Position numbers and translations under genes: made by a program
The notes under the pieces: generated by a model
Told to the model about the DNA's origin: nothing
What the model saw: only the letters and a program-made list of their open reading frames with translations
The model's database searches: none
Origin: Chthoniobacterales bacterium
Lineage (GTDB): Bacteria > Verrucomicrobiota > Verrucomicrobiia > Chthoniobacterales > UBA10450
Direction of reading: 5' to 3'
Assembly (NCBI GenBank): GCA_013821455.1
Contig: JACDGS010000015.1
Location: 19,592-83,591 of the forward strand
Length of the DNA stretch: 64,000 nt
Part shown: piece by piece, positions 45,521 to 54,384 of the stretch
Numbering within the stretch: position 1 is the first letter of the stretch
Layout of the letters: each line of letters begins with the position of its first letter

Positions 45521-46285
45521 TCACTGGCTTGTGCCCCAGCGGCGATGCAGAAAGCGTTCGATTGGCGCGAACAAAGTCTTATCCGCGAGCAAACCGATAA
45601 GGACGATGATGAACATGATAGCTATGACCTGATCCATCGCGTTTAACTCACGGCCATAATGCAGGAGTTGCCCAAGACCGAAACCACTTAAGATGGTAAC
45701 GAAGATTTCGGCTGCCATCAGGGAACGCCAGGCAAACGCCCAGCCTTGTTTCATCCCACTCACGATAAATGGCAGCGCGGCCGGAAAAATAACCTTCAGC
45801 CAGATATGCATGTTCTTCGAGCCCATGGTGAGAGCCGCCTTGCGATAGATAGGCGGAACATGTCTTACACCGGTATCGGTGGCAATGATAACGGACCAAA
45901 GCGTTCCCATGACGACGACGAAAAGCATGGCAGCTTCGCTTTGCCCAAACCAGAGCAAGGCGAGCGGCACCCAGCAGACACTGGGCAGGGTCGTTAGGCC
46001 AAGTGAGAGCGTGCCGATGGTATCGTGCAGGATATTCCAGCGCGCGGTCATCAGGCCAAGTGGTATCCCGCCGACTAACCCGATGATGTAACCTATGACG
46101 AGGCGCTTAACAGTTATCAACGTCGCCTGCCAAAGAGTGCCATCTTCCGCGGCCGACTTTAAGTATTCGCCTACCTTCATCGGTGAAGGTAAAAGAACCG
46201 GCGACCAAATGCGCGCGCGGACAATAAGGGCCCAGAGTAGGACCAGACTGGCGAAGAAAAGCAGTGTTAAGATGAGTCGTTTCAT
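45521..46285 (-). CDS. NitT/TauT-type ABC transporter permease
   Basis: 254 residues with five or six membrane helices (LILTLLFFASLVLLWALIV, LVIGYIIGLVGGIPLGL, LTTLPSVCWVPLALLWFG, AAMLFVVVMGTLWSVIIA) and the permease EAA-like loop RKAALTMGSKNMHIWLKVIFPAALPFIVSGMKQGWAF. The family imports sulfonates, taurine, nitrate or related anions. The start overlaps the ATPase stop by four bases. It is part of the Rrf2-substrate-binding-ATPase-permease-HPr run. Confidence 0.92.
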   Translation of the reverse strand: MKRLILTLLFFASLVLLWALIVRARIWSPVLLPSPMKVGEYLKSAAEDGTLWQATLITVKRLVIGYIIGLVGGIPLGLMTARWNILHDTIGTLSLGLTTLPSVCWVPLALLWFGQSEAAMLFVVVMGTLWSVIIATDTGVRHVPPIYRKAALTMGSKNMHIWLKVIFPAALPFIVSGMKQGWAFAWRSLMAAEIFVTILSGFGLGQLLHYGRELNAMDQVIAIMFIIVLIGLLADKTLFAPIERFLHRRWGTSQ

Positions 46286-47133
46286 TCCGCGATTTCTCCA
46301 TTTGTATCTTTGTAGCCTTTAAGTGAGCGCATGATTTTGCTGGCGTGCTCCGCAAGGTCGGTGCTGTTGATGTCCCGCGGCCGCGGTAACTTGATTTGGA
46401 ATTCCTCGCGCACGCGGCCGGGATGCGGCGAGAAGAGAATGACGCGATCGCCCAGGCAGGCTGCCTCGCGCACATTATGAGTAACGAAGATAATTGTCTT
46501 ACGACGGCTTTCCCATATCTCTTGTAAGTCACCGTATAACTGCTCGCGCGTAAGTGCATCGAGAGCGGCGAAGGGTTCGTCCATCAGTAGCATCCTCGGG
46601 TTAGGAGCCAGCGCACGCGCCAGAGCTACGCGTTGCTTCATGCCGCCGGATAACTCATGGATGTTGGCGCGCTCGAAGCGACTTAGACCTACTAACTCGA
46701 GATAGTAACGAGCCACTTCCTTGCGATCCTTGTTTGTAAGATGCGGCTTCATCTTTAATCCGAAGAGCACGTTGCCGAGGACATCGAGCCACGGGAAGAG
46801 CGCCGCCTCCTGGAACATAACGAGACGTTCGCGGCCCGGTTCCTGAACACGCAGTCCATCCGCCGTAACTGTGCCGCTATCTGGTTTCTCCAAACCGGCG
46901 ATGATGTTGAGGAGAGTAGATTTCCCGCAGCCGCTGGCGCCGACCAGACAGAGGAACTCGCCCTCTGCGACTCGGAGACTGACTCGATCCAAGGCCTGCA
47001 CCGGGCCGGTTCTGCTCTTAAAGCTCTTAGAAACGTTTTCGACCTTGAGTTTGCTTGGAGGTAGAAATTGTAATTCCTCCCGCACCGATGTGCTGGTGCT
47101 GGGTGGCAGTTCGAAGGTGTGAGTGACGTACAT
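46282..47133 (-). CDS. NitT/TauT-type ABC transporter ATPase
   Basis: 283 residues. Walker A is GASGCGKSTLLN, the signature LSGGMKQRVALARALA and Walker B RMLLMDEPFAALDALT, with the switch His in IIFVTHNVREAACLGDRVI. About 30 extra residues precede the ATPase domain (PPSTSTSVREELQFLPPSKL). Sequence type and context place it with SsuB/NrtD/TauB proteins. It energises the import of a small anion or sulfonate together with the adjacent permease and binding protein. Confidence 0.92.
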   Translation of the reverse strand: MYVTHTFELPPSTSTSVREELQFLPPSKLKVENVSKSFKSRTGPVQALDRVSLRVAEGEFLCLVGASGCGKSTLLNIIAGLEKPDSGTVTADGLRVQEPGRERLVMFQEAALFPWLDVLGNVLFGLKMKPHLTNKDRKEVARYYLELVGLSRFERANIHELSGGMKQRVALARALAPNPRMLLMDEPFAALDALTREQLYGDLQEIWESRRKTIIFVTHNVREAACLGDRVILFSPHPGRVREEFQIKLPRPRDINSTDLAEHASKIMRSLKGYKDTNGEIAE

Positions 47134-47169
47134 AGTTCGTATAAGGTTGGTATTTCTGGTAAGGCAGAC

Positions 47170-48135
47170 TTAGGGCGTCACGACCAGCTTGGAAGTGTCG
47201 GTCGGGCCTTTGGAGAAGCCTGCGTCCTTCGCATCCCGGACGGCCTTAGTGATGAGTTGAGGTGAGACTTCGGTCGTGAAAGTTATTCGCTTCCAGGCTT
47301 GCGCCACGTCTTCTGGCGCGAGAGTGGCTTTGGTCTCAGCCTTTAACTCTTGCACTAACTCTTTTTGCGCCTCTTCCGGATGGGCCTTGACCCATTCGGT
47401 TAACTCGACGTTGGCCGCCGCTAGCGTCTTCGCCAAGTCACGGTGGTCACTTAGGAACTTTGTGCTGGAGACAAGCCACGTTGTCAGAACCTGCTTATCT
47501 TCGAGGAAGACTTTGCCATTCCCTTCGCGTTCAAGACGGGTAACCCACGGCTCCACTGTCCAAACCGCATCCACTTTCTTTTGCTGGAACAATCCGAGTT
47601 GGTCCGGATTTGCAGTCGGTAGCACCGTAACGTCTCCACCGGTCTGAGTAACTTTAAAGCCCTGGGCTTTTAGCCAGGCGCGACAGGAGATATCCTGCGT
47701 GTTACCGAGTTGCGGCGTAGCGATCGTCTTACCCCGGAAGTCTCCCGGCGCATTGATTCCTTCGTCCGGCCTAACGACTAAAGCAGCTCCAGCGGTGGCT
47801 GCGCCGGAGATAACTCGTATTTCTTCGCCCTCGGATTTGAAGTGAGCGTTCAACGCCGGGCCTTGACCGACATAGGTGACATCGAGCGAGCCGGCGAAGA
47901 TGGCCTCCATCGCGGAAGGTCCCGCGTTGTAAGTGAACCATTGTATTTCGAAGTTCGGTCCCAGTCTTTTCTCGAACCAGCCCTTGCCTTGGCGGGAAAG
48001 ACCGTGGGCGATGACGCCCTGGGCATGAGTTACATTCGGGAAGTGGCCGAAGCGCACGACGACTTTATCGGCGGCACGACTGTGAGTGGTCAGGCCGAGA
48101 GTAAGCAGGGCAATTGAAGTGAGGATGTATTTCAT
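47170..48135 (-). CDS. NitT/TauT-type substrate-binding protein
   Basis: 321 residues. A signal peptide (ILTSIALLTLGLTTHSRA) is followed by VVRFGHFPNVTHAQGVIAHGLSRQG, FTYNAGPSAMEAIFAGSLDVTYVGQGPALNAH, and LGNTQDISCRAWLKAQGF, the pattern of sulfonate/nitrate binding proteins of the SsuA group. There is no lipobox, so it is a free periplasmic protein. The ligand cannot be told from sequence; a sulfur source is favoured by the Rrf2 regulator, since relatives such as CymR control sulfur genes. Confidence 0.88.
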   Translation of the reverse strand: MKYILTSIALLTLGLTTHSRAADKVVVRFGHFPNVTHAQGVIAHGLSRQGKGWFEKRLGPNFEIQWFTYNAGPSAMEAIFAGSLDVTYVGQGPALNAHFKSEGEEIRVISGAATAGAALVVRPDEGINAPGDFRGKTIATPQLGNTQDISCRAWLKAQGFKVTQTGGDVTVLPTANPDQLGLFQQKKVDAVWTVEPWVTRLEREGNGKVFLEDKQVLTTWLVSSTKFLSDHRDLAKTLAAANVELTEWVKAHPEEAQKELVQELKAETKATLAPEDVAQAWKRITFTTEVSPQLITKAVRDAKDAGFSKGPTDTSKLVVTP

Positions 48136-48167
48136 AGTATTTGTGGAAGTTGGAAGCTCCTGAGAAA

Positions 48168-48689
48168 TCAGGAGCGACGCTCGCTCGTGCCTAACGAGAG
48201 TAGGTCGTGCAAGGCCGTGGATTGGCTGGCGAAAGGAACGGCGATCTTATCGCGCCGCATCTTGCGCAGAGTGATTTCGACGATCTCAGCGAGAGTGTAG
48301 CGATCGAGAATGCGCGTGATGGCGTTGCGAACATCAAGCATGACCATGCGCAGACCGCAGTGCGCCTCATCGGGGCAGCTGCAGCGTTGGTAGTCGCTCT
48401 GACTGACGCACGCGATCGGCGCAAGAGGACCGTCGAGCAGGCGAATGATGGCGCCGAGCTTGATCCGATTGGCGGGCTTGGCCAGAGCGTAGCCTCCGAG
48501 TTTGCCGCGCCGCGTCTCGACGTAACCTGCGGCGCGAAGCTGGGAAAGGATCTGCTCGAGGAATTTTACCGGCAGCTTCTCTTTTGCGGCCAGCTCGGCG
48601 ACCTGAAGCATGGGCCGGCCAAGCTCGCGGGCGAGGCCGAGATCGATCAGTGCCCGAAGGGCGTATTCGCTGCGTTTGGAAAGGTTCAT
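48168..48689 (-). CDS. Rrf2-family transcriptional regulator with four-cysteine loop
   Basis: 173 residues. The winged helix is NLSKRSEYALRALIDLGL, VAELAAKEKLPVKFLEQILSQLRAAGYVETRRGKLGGYALAK. Cysteines at 94, 103, 105 and 111 (CVSQSDYQRCSCPDEAHC) lie in the region where IscR and NsrR hold an Fe-S cluster with three Cys, so cluster sensing is likely, though the spacing differs from IscR. The gene heads the importer operon, and a nested palindrome covers its upstream region, which fits autoregulation. A CCTAACG word lies in the last codons. Confidence 0.88.
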   Translation of the reverse strand: MNLSKRSEYALRALIDLGLARELGRPMLQVAELAAKEKLPVKFLEQILSQLRAAGYVETRRGKLGGYALAKPANRIKLGAIIRLLDGPLAPIACVSQSDYQRCSCPDEAHCGLRMVMLDVRNAITRILDRYTLAEIVEITLRKMRRDKIAVPFASQSTALHDLLSLGTSERRS

Positions 48690-48690
48690 T

Positions 48691-48739
48691 GTCTAGTAGT
48701 GCGGTAGACTTAAGACGAAAGTCTACTAAACGACTAGAC
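48691..48739. promoter_or_regulatory. Nested palindromic operator upstream of the Rrf2 gene
   Basis: Two inverted repeats are nested: outer GTCTAGT (48691-48697) with ACTAGAC (48733-48739), and inner GTAGACTT (48704-48711) with AAGTCTAC (48719-48726). Each half contains the core GTCTA or TAGAC, giving four similar half-sites over 49 bases, directly before the regulator's start codon at 48689. Two bound dimers would block the promoter. Rrf2 proteins bind dyads of this size; the assignment is by position. Confidence 0.65.
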
Positions 48740-48870
48740 ATTGCCAGAACTTTTTTAGAAAATTTTTCCGCAAGCTCGAGGCACAGAGTGTGCCCGCGCA
48801 GAAAGCGACCCGCACGGGGAGAGTAAGCATCTCCCTTTTTACCAAACGAACAGGGGAGGACTGGCGGCCT

Positions 48871-49203
48871 CTATCCGTGCCGCTGCTTTTCGACCAAGGT
48901 CTTGAGCTGACGCTCCATGGTTTTGAAGGCGTCGTTGATGACTTTGCTAAGCGGCTCGTGCATCTCGTGCGTGGCCTGTTTCTCTTCCGCCACCAGCTCG
49001 TGACCCGGCGGCACAGTGAGGTCGATGCGAACGCGGAAAGGATTGCCGGAATGCTGGGAATGATTCGGATGTTCGACCACAACATCACAGCGGCTGATGT
49101 GGTCGCAGAAACGATCAAGCCGCTTGGCTTTCTCGCGGATGAAGTCGTCTAACTGATCGGATTTATCGACGCCACGGTAGGAGATTTCGACAGGTAACTG
49201 CAT
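48871..49203 (-). CDS. hpf: Ribosome hibernation promoting factor (HPF/RaiA family)
   Basis: 110 residues from the ATG at 49203 (MQLPVEISYRGVDKSDQLDDFIREKAKRLDRFCDHISRCDVVVEHPNH). The family pattern is clear: the N-terminal strand ISYRGVDKSD, the basic helix, and the second helix EPLSKVINDAFKTMERQLKTLVEK. It is the short form, without the C-terminal dimerisation domain of long HPF. It binds the 30S decoding centre and silences ribosomes in stationary phase. It is divergent from the Rrf2 operator region and upstream of the glycogen gene only in position. Confidence 0.85.
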   Translation of the reverse strand: MQLPVEISYRGVDKSDQLDDFIREKAKRLDRFCDHISRCDVVVEHPNHSQHSGNPFRVRIDLTVPPGHELVAEEKQATHEMHEPLSKVINDAFKTMERQLKTLVEKQRHG

Positions 49204-49279
49204 CCCAGACGATGCCAAAAGACAGCGCAAGATGCGAACGGAAACGACTCGTTAGGCGAAACGTGCAATCGCGCTCGTT

Positions 49280-51541
49280 TTACTCCCCCGCCGGGGGCTT
49301 TTCCGCGATGGCGGCACCTACCGTTACCGCAGGTTTCTCGTCCCTCTTTTTTGGCGCCGCTGACTCTCTCTTCTTCCACGACTCACGGCTGGCTTGCGCG
49401 GTTGATCCCGTAGCGAGCTGGAGCAGCAGAGTGCCGCGCCCACGGATTTCCACCTCGTCGCCGGAAACAAAATTCTGCGGCTGTTTGTGGAAGCCATTCT
49501 CCGAAGCGGTGTCGAGGATCAGTTGCCAGGCGACATCTTTCTGGCCGGGAAGCACAAAGGCGATCGCCTCGTGATGCGCGTTAATGATGAAGAGAAACGA
49601 GCGGTCGCGGATGGGCTGACCCTCGAAGTTTTGCACGTCGATGGTGTCGCCGCTGAGGAACATGCCGAGGCAGCGGACGTAGGGAGAGCTCCATTCGTCG
49701 TCATTCATCTCCGCGCCGGCGGGCGTGAACCACATGACGTCGCGAATCTCGGAACCACGGATGCGCCGACCCTGGAAAAATTTCGGTCGCCGGAAAACCG
49801 GATGTTCGTGCCGAAGTTTGATCAGTTGTTTGGTGAATTCGAGCAGCGCGGTTTGCTCTTCGCTGAAGTTCCAACTGAGCCAGCTGATCTCGTTGTCCTG
49901 GCAGTAGGCGTTGTTATTCCCATTCTGGGTGCGCGCGAATTCGTCACCCGCGGTCAGCATCGGGACGCCTTGAGAAAGGAGAAGCGTTGTGAGGAAATTG
50001 CGGCGTTGCTGCAAGCGCAACTGTTTGATTTCCGGATCCTCGGTCGGACCTTCAGCGCCGTGATTCCACGAATGATTATTGTCGTCGCCGTCGCGGTTGT
50101 CCTCGCCGTTGGCTTCGTTGTGTTTGTCGTTGTAGCTGACGAGATCGTTCAGGGTAAAACCGTCGTGCGCGGTGATGAAGTTGATGCTCGCGTAGGGGCG
50201 GCGCCCGGTTGTTTGGTAGAGGTCGGGACTTCCCGTTAGGCGGTAGGCGAGCTCGCCTATTTTACCTTCGTCGCCTTTCCAAAAACTGCGCACGGTGTCG
50301 CGATATTTCCCGTTCCATTCCGCCCAGAGAACGGGAAAATTTCCCACCTGATAACCGCCTTCGCCGACATCCCACGGTTCGGCGATCAGCTTCACCTGCG
50401 AGATGATCGGGTCCTGGTGAATGATCTCGAAGAAGGCGTGCAATTTGTTCACGCCATTAGCGTCGCGCGCGAGGGTAGAGGCGAGGTCGAAACGAAAGCC
50501 ATCGACACGCATGTCGAGCACCCAGTAGCGCAGACTGTCCATGACGAGCTGGAGCGTGCGCGGATGAAGAAGGTTGAACGTGTTTCCTGTGCCGGTGAAA
50601 TCCTTGTAGAAGCGCGGATCTTCCGGGGAGAGGCGATAGTAGGCCTGATTGTCAACGCCGCGGAAGCTGAGAGTGGGGCCGAGGTGGCTGCCTTCCGCGG
50701 TATGGTTATAAACGACATCGAGGATCACCTCGAGGCCGGCGGCGTGGAGATTGCGCACCATGCCCTTGAACTCAGTGACCTGGCCCCCGGTCGCTCCGCT
50801 GCTGGAATACTTTCCCTCGGGCGCGAAGAAACCGATGGAGTTATAACCCCAATAGTTCGTTAGGCCGCGATCGACCAGTGCCTTGTCATTGATGGAGGCG
50901 TGCACCGGCAGGAGCTCGACCGCGGTCACACCGAGATCTTTTAAATAACTGATCGCCGGTTCGCTGCCGAGGCCGGCGTAGGTGCCGCGCAGTTCCTCGG
51001 GAATTTTTTCGTTGAGCTTGGTGAATCCTTTCGTGTGCAGCTCGTAGATGATCGAGCTATGCAGCGGAATCTGCGGCTTCTTACTCTGGCCCCACTCAAA
51101 CGCGGGATCGATCACCGCCGCCTTCGGCATGCCCCACGCGTCGTCGCGGAAGTCGCGCGCGAGATCGTCCGACGGGCCGCCGACGACATAGCCAAACATT
51201 TCGTCCGCCCAGTTCACCTCGCCCGCGATGGCTTTCGCGTAAGGGTCGATGAGCAACTTCGAGCTATTGAAACGCATGCCTCGTTCCGGATCGTAGGGCC
51301 CGAAAACACGGAAGCCGTAGAGCTGTCCCGGTCGCACGTCGGGCAAAAAAATGTGCCAGACCTGATCGGTCTGTTCCGTCATCGGTATGCGGATGTTTTC
51401 CTGGCGCGCGTCGGGGCTGTCGAAAAGACAAAGATCAACTGAAGCCGCAGTCTCGGAAAAGATGGCGAAGTTCACGCCGTTCTTCATCCACGTCGCGCCG
51501 AGTGGATAGGGAAAACCAAGCCAGATTCGAACAGGAGTCAT
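49280..51541 (-). CDS. glgX: Glycogen debranching enzyme (isoamylase type)
   Basis: 753 residues. The N-terminal carbohydrate module is YPLGATWMKNGVNFAIFSETAASVDLCLF. The GH13 barrel then shows the nucleophile Asp in MRVDGFRFDLAS, the acid Glu in LIAEPWDVG and the third Asp in FITAHDGFTLNDLVSYNDKHN. It cleaves alpha-1,6 branches of phosphorylase-limit glycogen. The C-terminal 40 residues after the family end are charged (RESWKKRESAAPKKRDEKPAV), a low-complexity extension. No other glycogen gene lies nearby. Confidence 0.95.
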   Translation of the reverse strand: MTPVRIWLGFPYPLGATWMKNGVNFAIFSETAASVDLCLFDSPDARQENIRIPMTEQTDQVWHIFLPDVRPGQLYGFRVFGPYDPERGMRFNSSKLLIDPYAKAIAGEVNWADEMFGYVVGGPSDDLARDFRDDAWGMPKAAVIDPAFEWGQSKKPQIPLHSSIIYELHTKGFTKLNEKIPEELRGTYAGLGSEPAISYLKDLGVTAVELLPVHASINDKALVDRGLTNYWGYNSIGFFAPEGKYSSSGATGGQVTEFKGMVRNLHAAGLEVILDVVYNHTAEGSHLGPTLSFRGVDNQAYYRLSPEDPRFYKDFTGTGNTFNLLHPRTLQLVMDSLRYWVLDMRVDGFRFDLASTLARDANGVNKLHAFFEIIHQDPIISQVKLIAEPWDVGEGGYQVGNFPVLWAEWNGKYRDTVRSFWKGDEGKIGELAYRLTGSPDLYQTTGRRPYASINFITAHDGFTLNDLVSYNDKHNEANGEDNRDGDDNNHSWNHGAEGPTEDPEIKQLRLQQRRNFLTTLLLSQGVPMLTAGDEFARTQNGNNNAYCQDNEISWLSWNFSEEQTALLEFTKQLIKLRHEHPVFRRPKFFQGRRIRGSEIRDVMWFTPAGAEMNDDEWSSPYVRCLGMFLSGDTIDVQNFEGQPIRDRSFLFIINAHHEAIAFVLPGQKDVAWQLILDTASENGFHKQPQNFVSGDEVEIRGRGTLLLQLATGSTAQASRESWKKRESAAPKKRDEKPAVTVGAAIAEKPPAGE

Positions 51542-51739
51542 AAGTGGAGTGGGAGCGGGGAATGTCTATTCCATTCCGCCCACGGGCGCGCAAGGCGGGG
51601 GGGCGGGATAAATCCGAAATCCGAATGACGAAGCTTTAAAATCGGGTTTCGAGCTTCCGACCGCCACGGCGCTTCCGTTGCGGTGGCGAGATCAACACCA
51701 AATGCGCTGAGACAGCGAAATCCCCCGCCGCGGTCGCCC

Positions 51740-53110
51740 CTACTTCTTCGCTTTCAACTCCAGCTTGCGATAGAGCGTCGCCATGCTGATGCCCAGGACG
51801 GCGGCCGCTTTTTCCCGCACGCCTTTGTATTGGGCGAGCGTGGCCTCGATGTATTTGCGCTCCTGCTGCTGGATGAACTCGTCGAGCGATTGGCCGACCG
51901 GCAGTCGATCCTTCGCTTTGCGGCTGACTTCTTCCTTGCTGAAATCGACGATCTGCGGCGGAAGATCGCTCGGCATAATCAGATCCTCTTCGCACAAGGC
52001 ACACGCGCGCTCGATCGCGTTTTCAAGCTCGCGGACATTGCCCGGATAATTATAGCGAGAGAGCAAATCCAGAGCGTGCGGGTCGATCTTCTTCGGATCA
52101 GTCCCAGTGACCGCCGCCTGTTTTTGTAAAAAGTGATTTACCAAAAGCGGAACGTCTTCGAGCCGGTCGCGCAACGGGGGAATCTCCACCGGGATCACGG
52201 CCAGGCGGTAATACAGATCCTCCCGGAAAGTCCCGTCCTGGATTTTTTCCTGCAGCGGTTCGTTCGTCGCGCCGACGACGCGCACATTGACCGGCACACT
52301 TTTATTTTCGCCGACACGCCGCACTTCGCGTTCCTGCAGAACGCGGAGCAATTTCGTCTGCAGCGAAGTCGCCATCGAGTTCACTTCGTCGAGAAAAATC
52401 GTCCCGAGATTCGCTTCCTCGAAGAGCCCCGCCTTGTCCGCCACCGCGCCGGTGAAAGCGCCTTTTTTGTGCCCGAAGAGTTCGGACTCGAGCAAATTTT
52501 CCGGAAGCGCGCTGCAATTGATCGCAACAAACGGATGATGCTGCCGGTTGCTGTTGAAGTGCAGCCCGCGCGCCACCAATTCCTTGCCGGTGCCACTCTC
52601 GCCTTGGATTAAGACTGTACTGTCCGTATCGGCCACTTTGCTGATGAGGTTGTAAACCAACTGCATCTTTTGGCTCGCGCCGACGATGTTATCGAAGTTG
52701 TATTTACTCTTCAGCTCCTTCCGCAGGTAGGTGTTCTCCCGCATCGTCGATTGGTAATCGAGCGCGCGCTGCACCGTCATCTGCAGCTCGTCGATCTTAA
52801 AAGGTTTCGGCACGTAACCGTGCGCGCCCATCTTCATTGCCTCGATCGCGGTATCGACCGAAGCGTAGGCCGTGATGAGAATCACCAGCGTCTGCCGATG
52901 ATGCTCGCGCACATGCCGGAGCACATCGAACCCGCTCAGCGTTTCCATCTTCACATCGGTGATGACGATTTGCGGCTCGATCGCATCGAGTTGCTCAACC
53001 GCTTTCGCGGCGGAGTTAAACGGAAACACCTGATGCCCTTTTTCGCGGCAGAGAGTCACAATGACTTCCACCATTGCCGGTTCGTCGTCGATGATGATGA
53101 TCTTGGCCAT
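51740..53110 (-). CDS. NtrC-family sigma-54-dependent response regulator
   Basis: 456 residues. Receiver domain 1-120 with phospho-acceptor Asp52 (IVITDVKME), Thr in LITAYAS and Lys in VPKPFK. AAA domain about 145-385 with Walker A GESGTGKE, the sigma-54 loop GAFTGA in GHKKGAFTGAVADKAG, and Walker B GTIFLDEVNSM. C-terminal Fis-type helix-turn-helix (YIEATLAQYKGVREKAAAVLGISMATLYRKL). It activates sigma-54 promoters when phosphorylated. No histidine kinase is adjacent, so its partner lies elsewhere. No CGTTAGG word occurs between 50858 and 53785, the longest gap in the housekeeping part. Confidence 0.95.
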   Translation of the reverse strand: MAKIIIIDDEPAMVEVIVTLCREKGHQVFPFNSAAKAVEQLDAIEPQIVITDVKMETLSGFDVLRHVREHHRQTLVILITAYASVDTAIEAMKMGAHGYVPKPFKIDELQMTVQRALDYQSTMRENTYLRKELKSKYNFDNIVGASQKMQLVYNLISKVADTDSTVLIQGESGTGKELVARGLHFNSNRQHHPFVAINCSALPENLLESELFGHKKGAFTGAVADKAGLFEEANLGTIFLDEVNSMATSLQTKLLRVLQEREVRRVGENKSVPVNVRVVGATNEPLQEKIQDGTFREDLYYRLAVIPVEIPPLRDRLEDVPLLVNHFLQKQAAVTGTDPKKIDPHALDLLSRYNYPGNVRELENAIERACALCEEDLIMPSDLPPQIVDFSKEEVSRKAKDRLPVGQSLDEFIQQQERKYIEATLAQYKGVREKAAAVLGISMATLYRKLELKAKK

Positions 53111-53172
53111 GTGGTGCGGCGGAGGTTATTTCACGAATGAGAAAAGAAAAGGCAAATTTGAGAATGGGAGTT

Positions 53173-54384
53173 TCAGAGTGTCCGCAAAATTCCTCCGGCC
53201 AGATGCCACACGATTGGCTCTCGCCAGTTGATGATGTGCTCAAAAACGTCCTCCGCCCTGCCGGTGAACGGAAGTGCAATCAAGTCCGCAGCGAACCCGG
53301 GAGCGACCTGGCCGAGGGACGCCGCGCAATTGAGCGCACGTGCGCCGTTGCTCGTAGCCATCTCCAGAATATCCTGCGCCCGCATGGCGGGGTTAGCCGC
53401 GCGGACCGCTCGCATTTCTGAGAATAGATTCAGCGACGAATTGCTCGCGAGACTGTCCGTGCCCAGACAAATGTTGAAGCCGAGTGCGCGCAATCTTGCC
53501 AGCGCGAAGGGTGAGTGCGCGAAGTAGCGTCCGCTGCGCGGACAATGCGCAATGTGGAAACGCGGCCCGCGCGCGAGCAGCGCGAAATCTTCTTCCGTTA
53601 GCTCGTTGAGGTGAACGATGATCCAGCGTTCGTCGAGCGGCTGCCGCGCGAGCATTGTTGCCAGCGGCGTCCGGCCCTGGCCGCAGTCGTCCATGGGCCG
53701 GCCGAGACTTTGCAGCAGATCAAAAAGCGAACCGCGACCGTCGCGGAACATATCCATCTCCTCGCGCGACTCCGCGAGATGCATCGTTAGGCGAAGAGTG
53801 GAGTTCGTGGCGGCGAGTTGCGAGAGCCTCGGCGAAGCCGTGTAAGGCGCGTGCGGACTCAAACCGAAACCGCCCGGCCAGCCGTCGGTTATTTTGCCTA
53901 ACGAGAGCGCCTTTTCCACCAGCTCCTCCGGCGGCGCGTCCGTGCGGACATCGATCAACTCCAGAAACCACCACGCGCGCAGCGGCGGGTCCTCCATCCG
54001 CGCGAGCAGGTGAGGCAACGATTCGATATTCGCGATCGTCGTCGTGCCCCATTTGCGCGCTTCCGCAAATCCCTCCGCAATCGCCGCGAGAAAATCGTCA
54101 TCGGAGAGTTCGCGGCGTTTCGCATTGATGGAGCGAATCCAATTCGCGAAGGAGCGCTGAGGAGGAATTTGGCCACGTAGCGAGGTGAAATCCAAATGGC
54201 AATGTGCGTTGATTAAACCCGGCAGGAGCACGACATCGCCGAGGTCGGTAATTTCATCTGCGCGCGCAGCGCATACTTCCGCAAAGCCTCCCACCCTGAC
54301 GATGCGCTCGCCCGTCACGGCGACTGCGCCGCCGTCGATAACCGGGCGGTCCATCGTGACGACCGTCCGCGCGCGGTAAATCAC
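53173..54384 (-). CDS. Amidohydrolase, cytosine/aminofutalosine deaminase-like
   Basis: 403 residues from the GTG at 54384, which overlaps the previous gene's TGA as GTGA; an earlier TTG at 54441 is less likely. Metal ligands are seen in LINAHCHLDFTSLRG (His-x-His), LTMHLAESREE, IVHLNELTEE and LGTDSLASNSSLN. The start IYRARTVVTMDRPVIDGGAVAV and SFANWIRSINAKR resemble SsnA/MqnX-like deaminases. The substrate is not certain: a purine, pterin or 6-aminofutalosine-type compound. It is the last gene of the CbiX operon. The association with a tetrapyrrole chelatase is unexpected. Confidence 0.82.
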   Translation of the reverse strand: MIYRARTVVTMDRPVIDGGAVAVTGERIVRVGGFAEVCAARADEITDLGDVVLLPGLINAHCHLDFTSLRGQIPPQRSFANWIRSINAKRRELSDDDFLAAIAEGFAEARKWGTTTIANIESLPHLLARMEDPPLRAWWFLELIDVRTDAPPEELVEKALSLGKITDGWPGGFGLSPHAPYTASPRLSQLAATNSTLRLTMHLAESREEMDMFRDGRGSLFDLLQSLGRPMDDCGQGRTPLATMLARQPLDERWIIVHLNELTEEDFALLARGPRFHIAHCPRSGRYFAHSPFALARLRALGFNICLGTDSLASNSSLNLFSEMRAVRAANPAMRAQDILEMATSNGARALNCAASLGQVAPGFAADLIALPFTGRAEDVFEHIINWREPIVWHLAGGILRTL

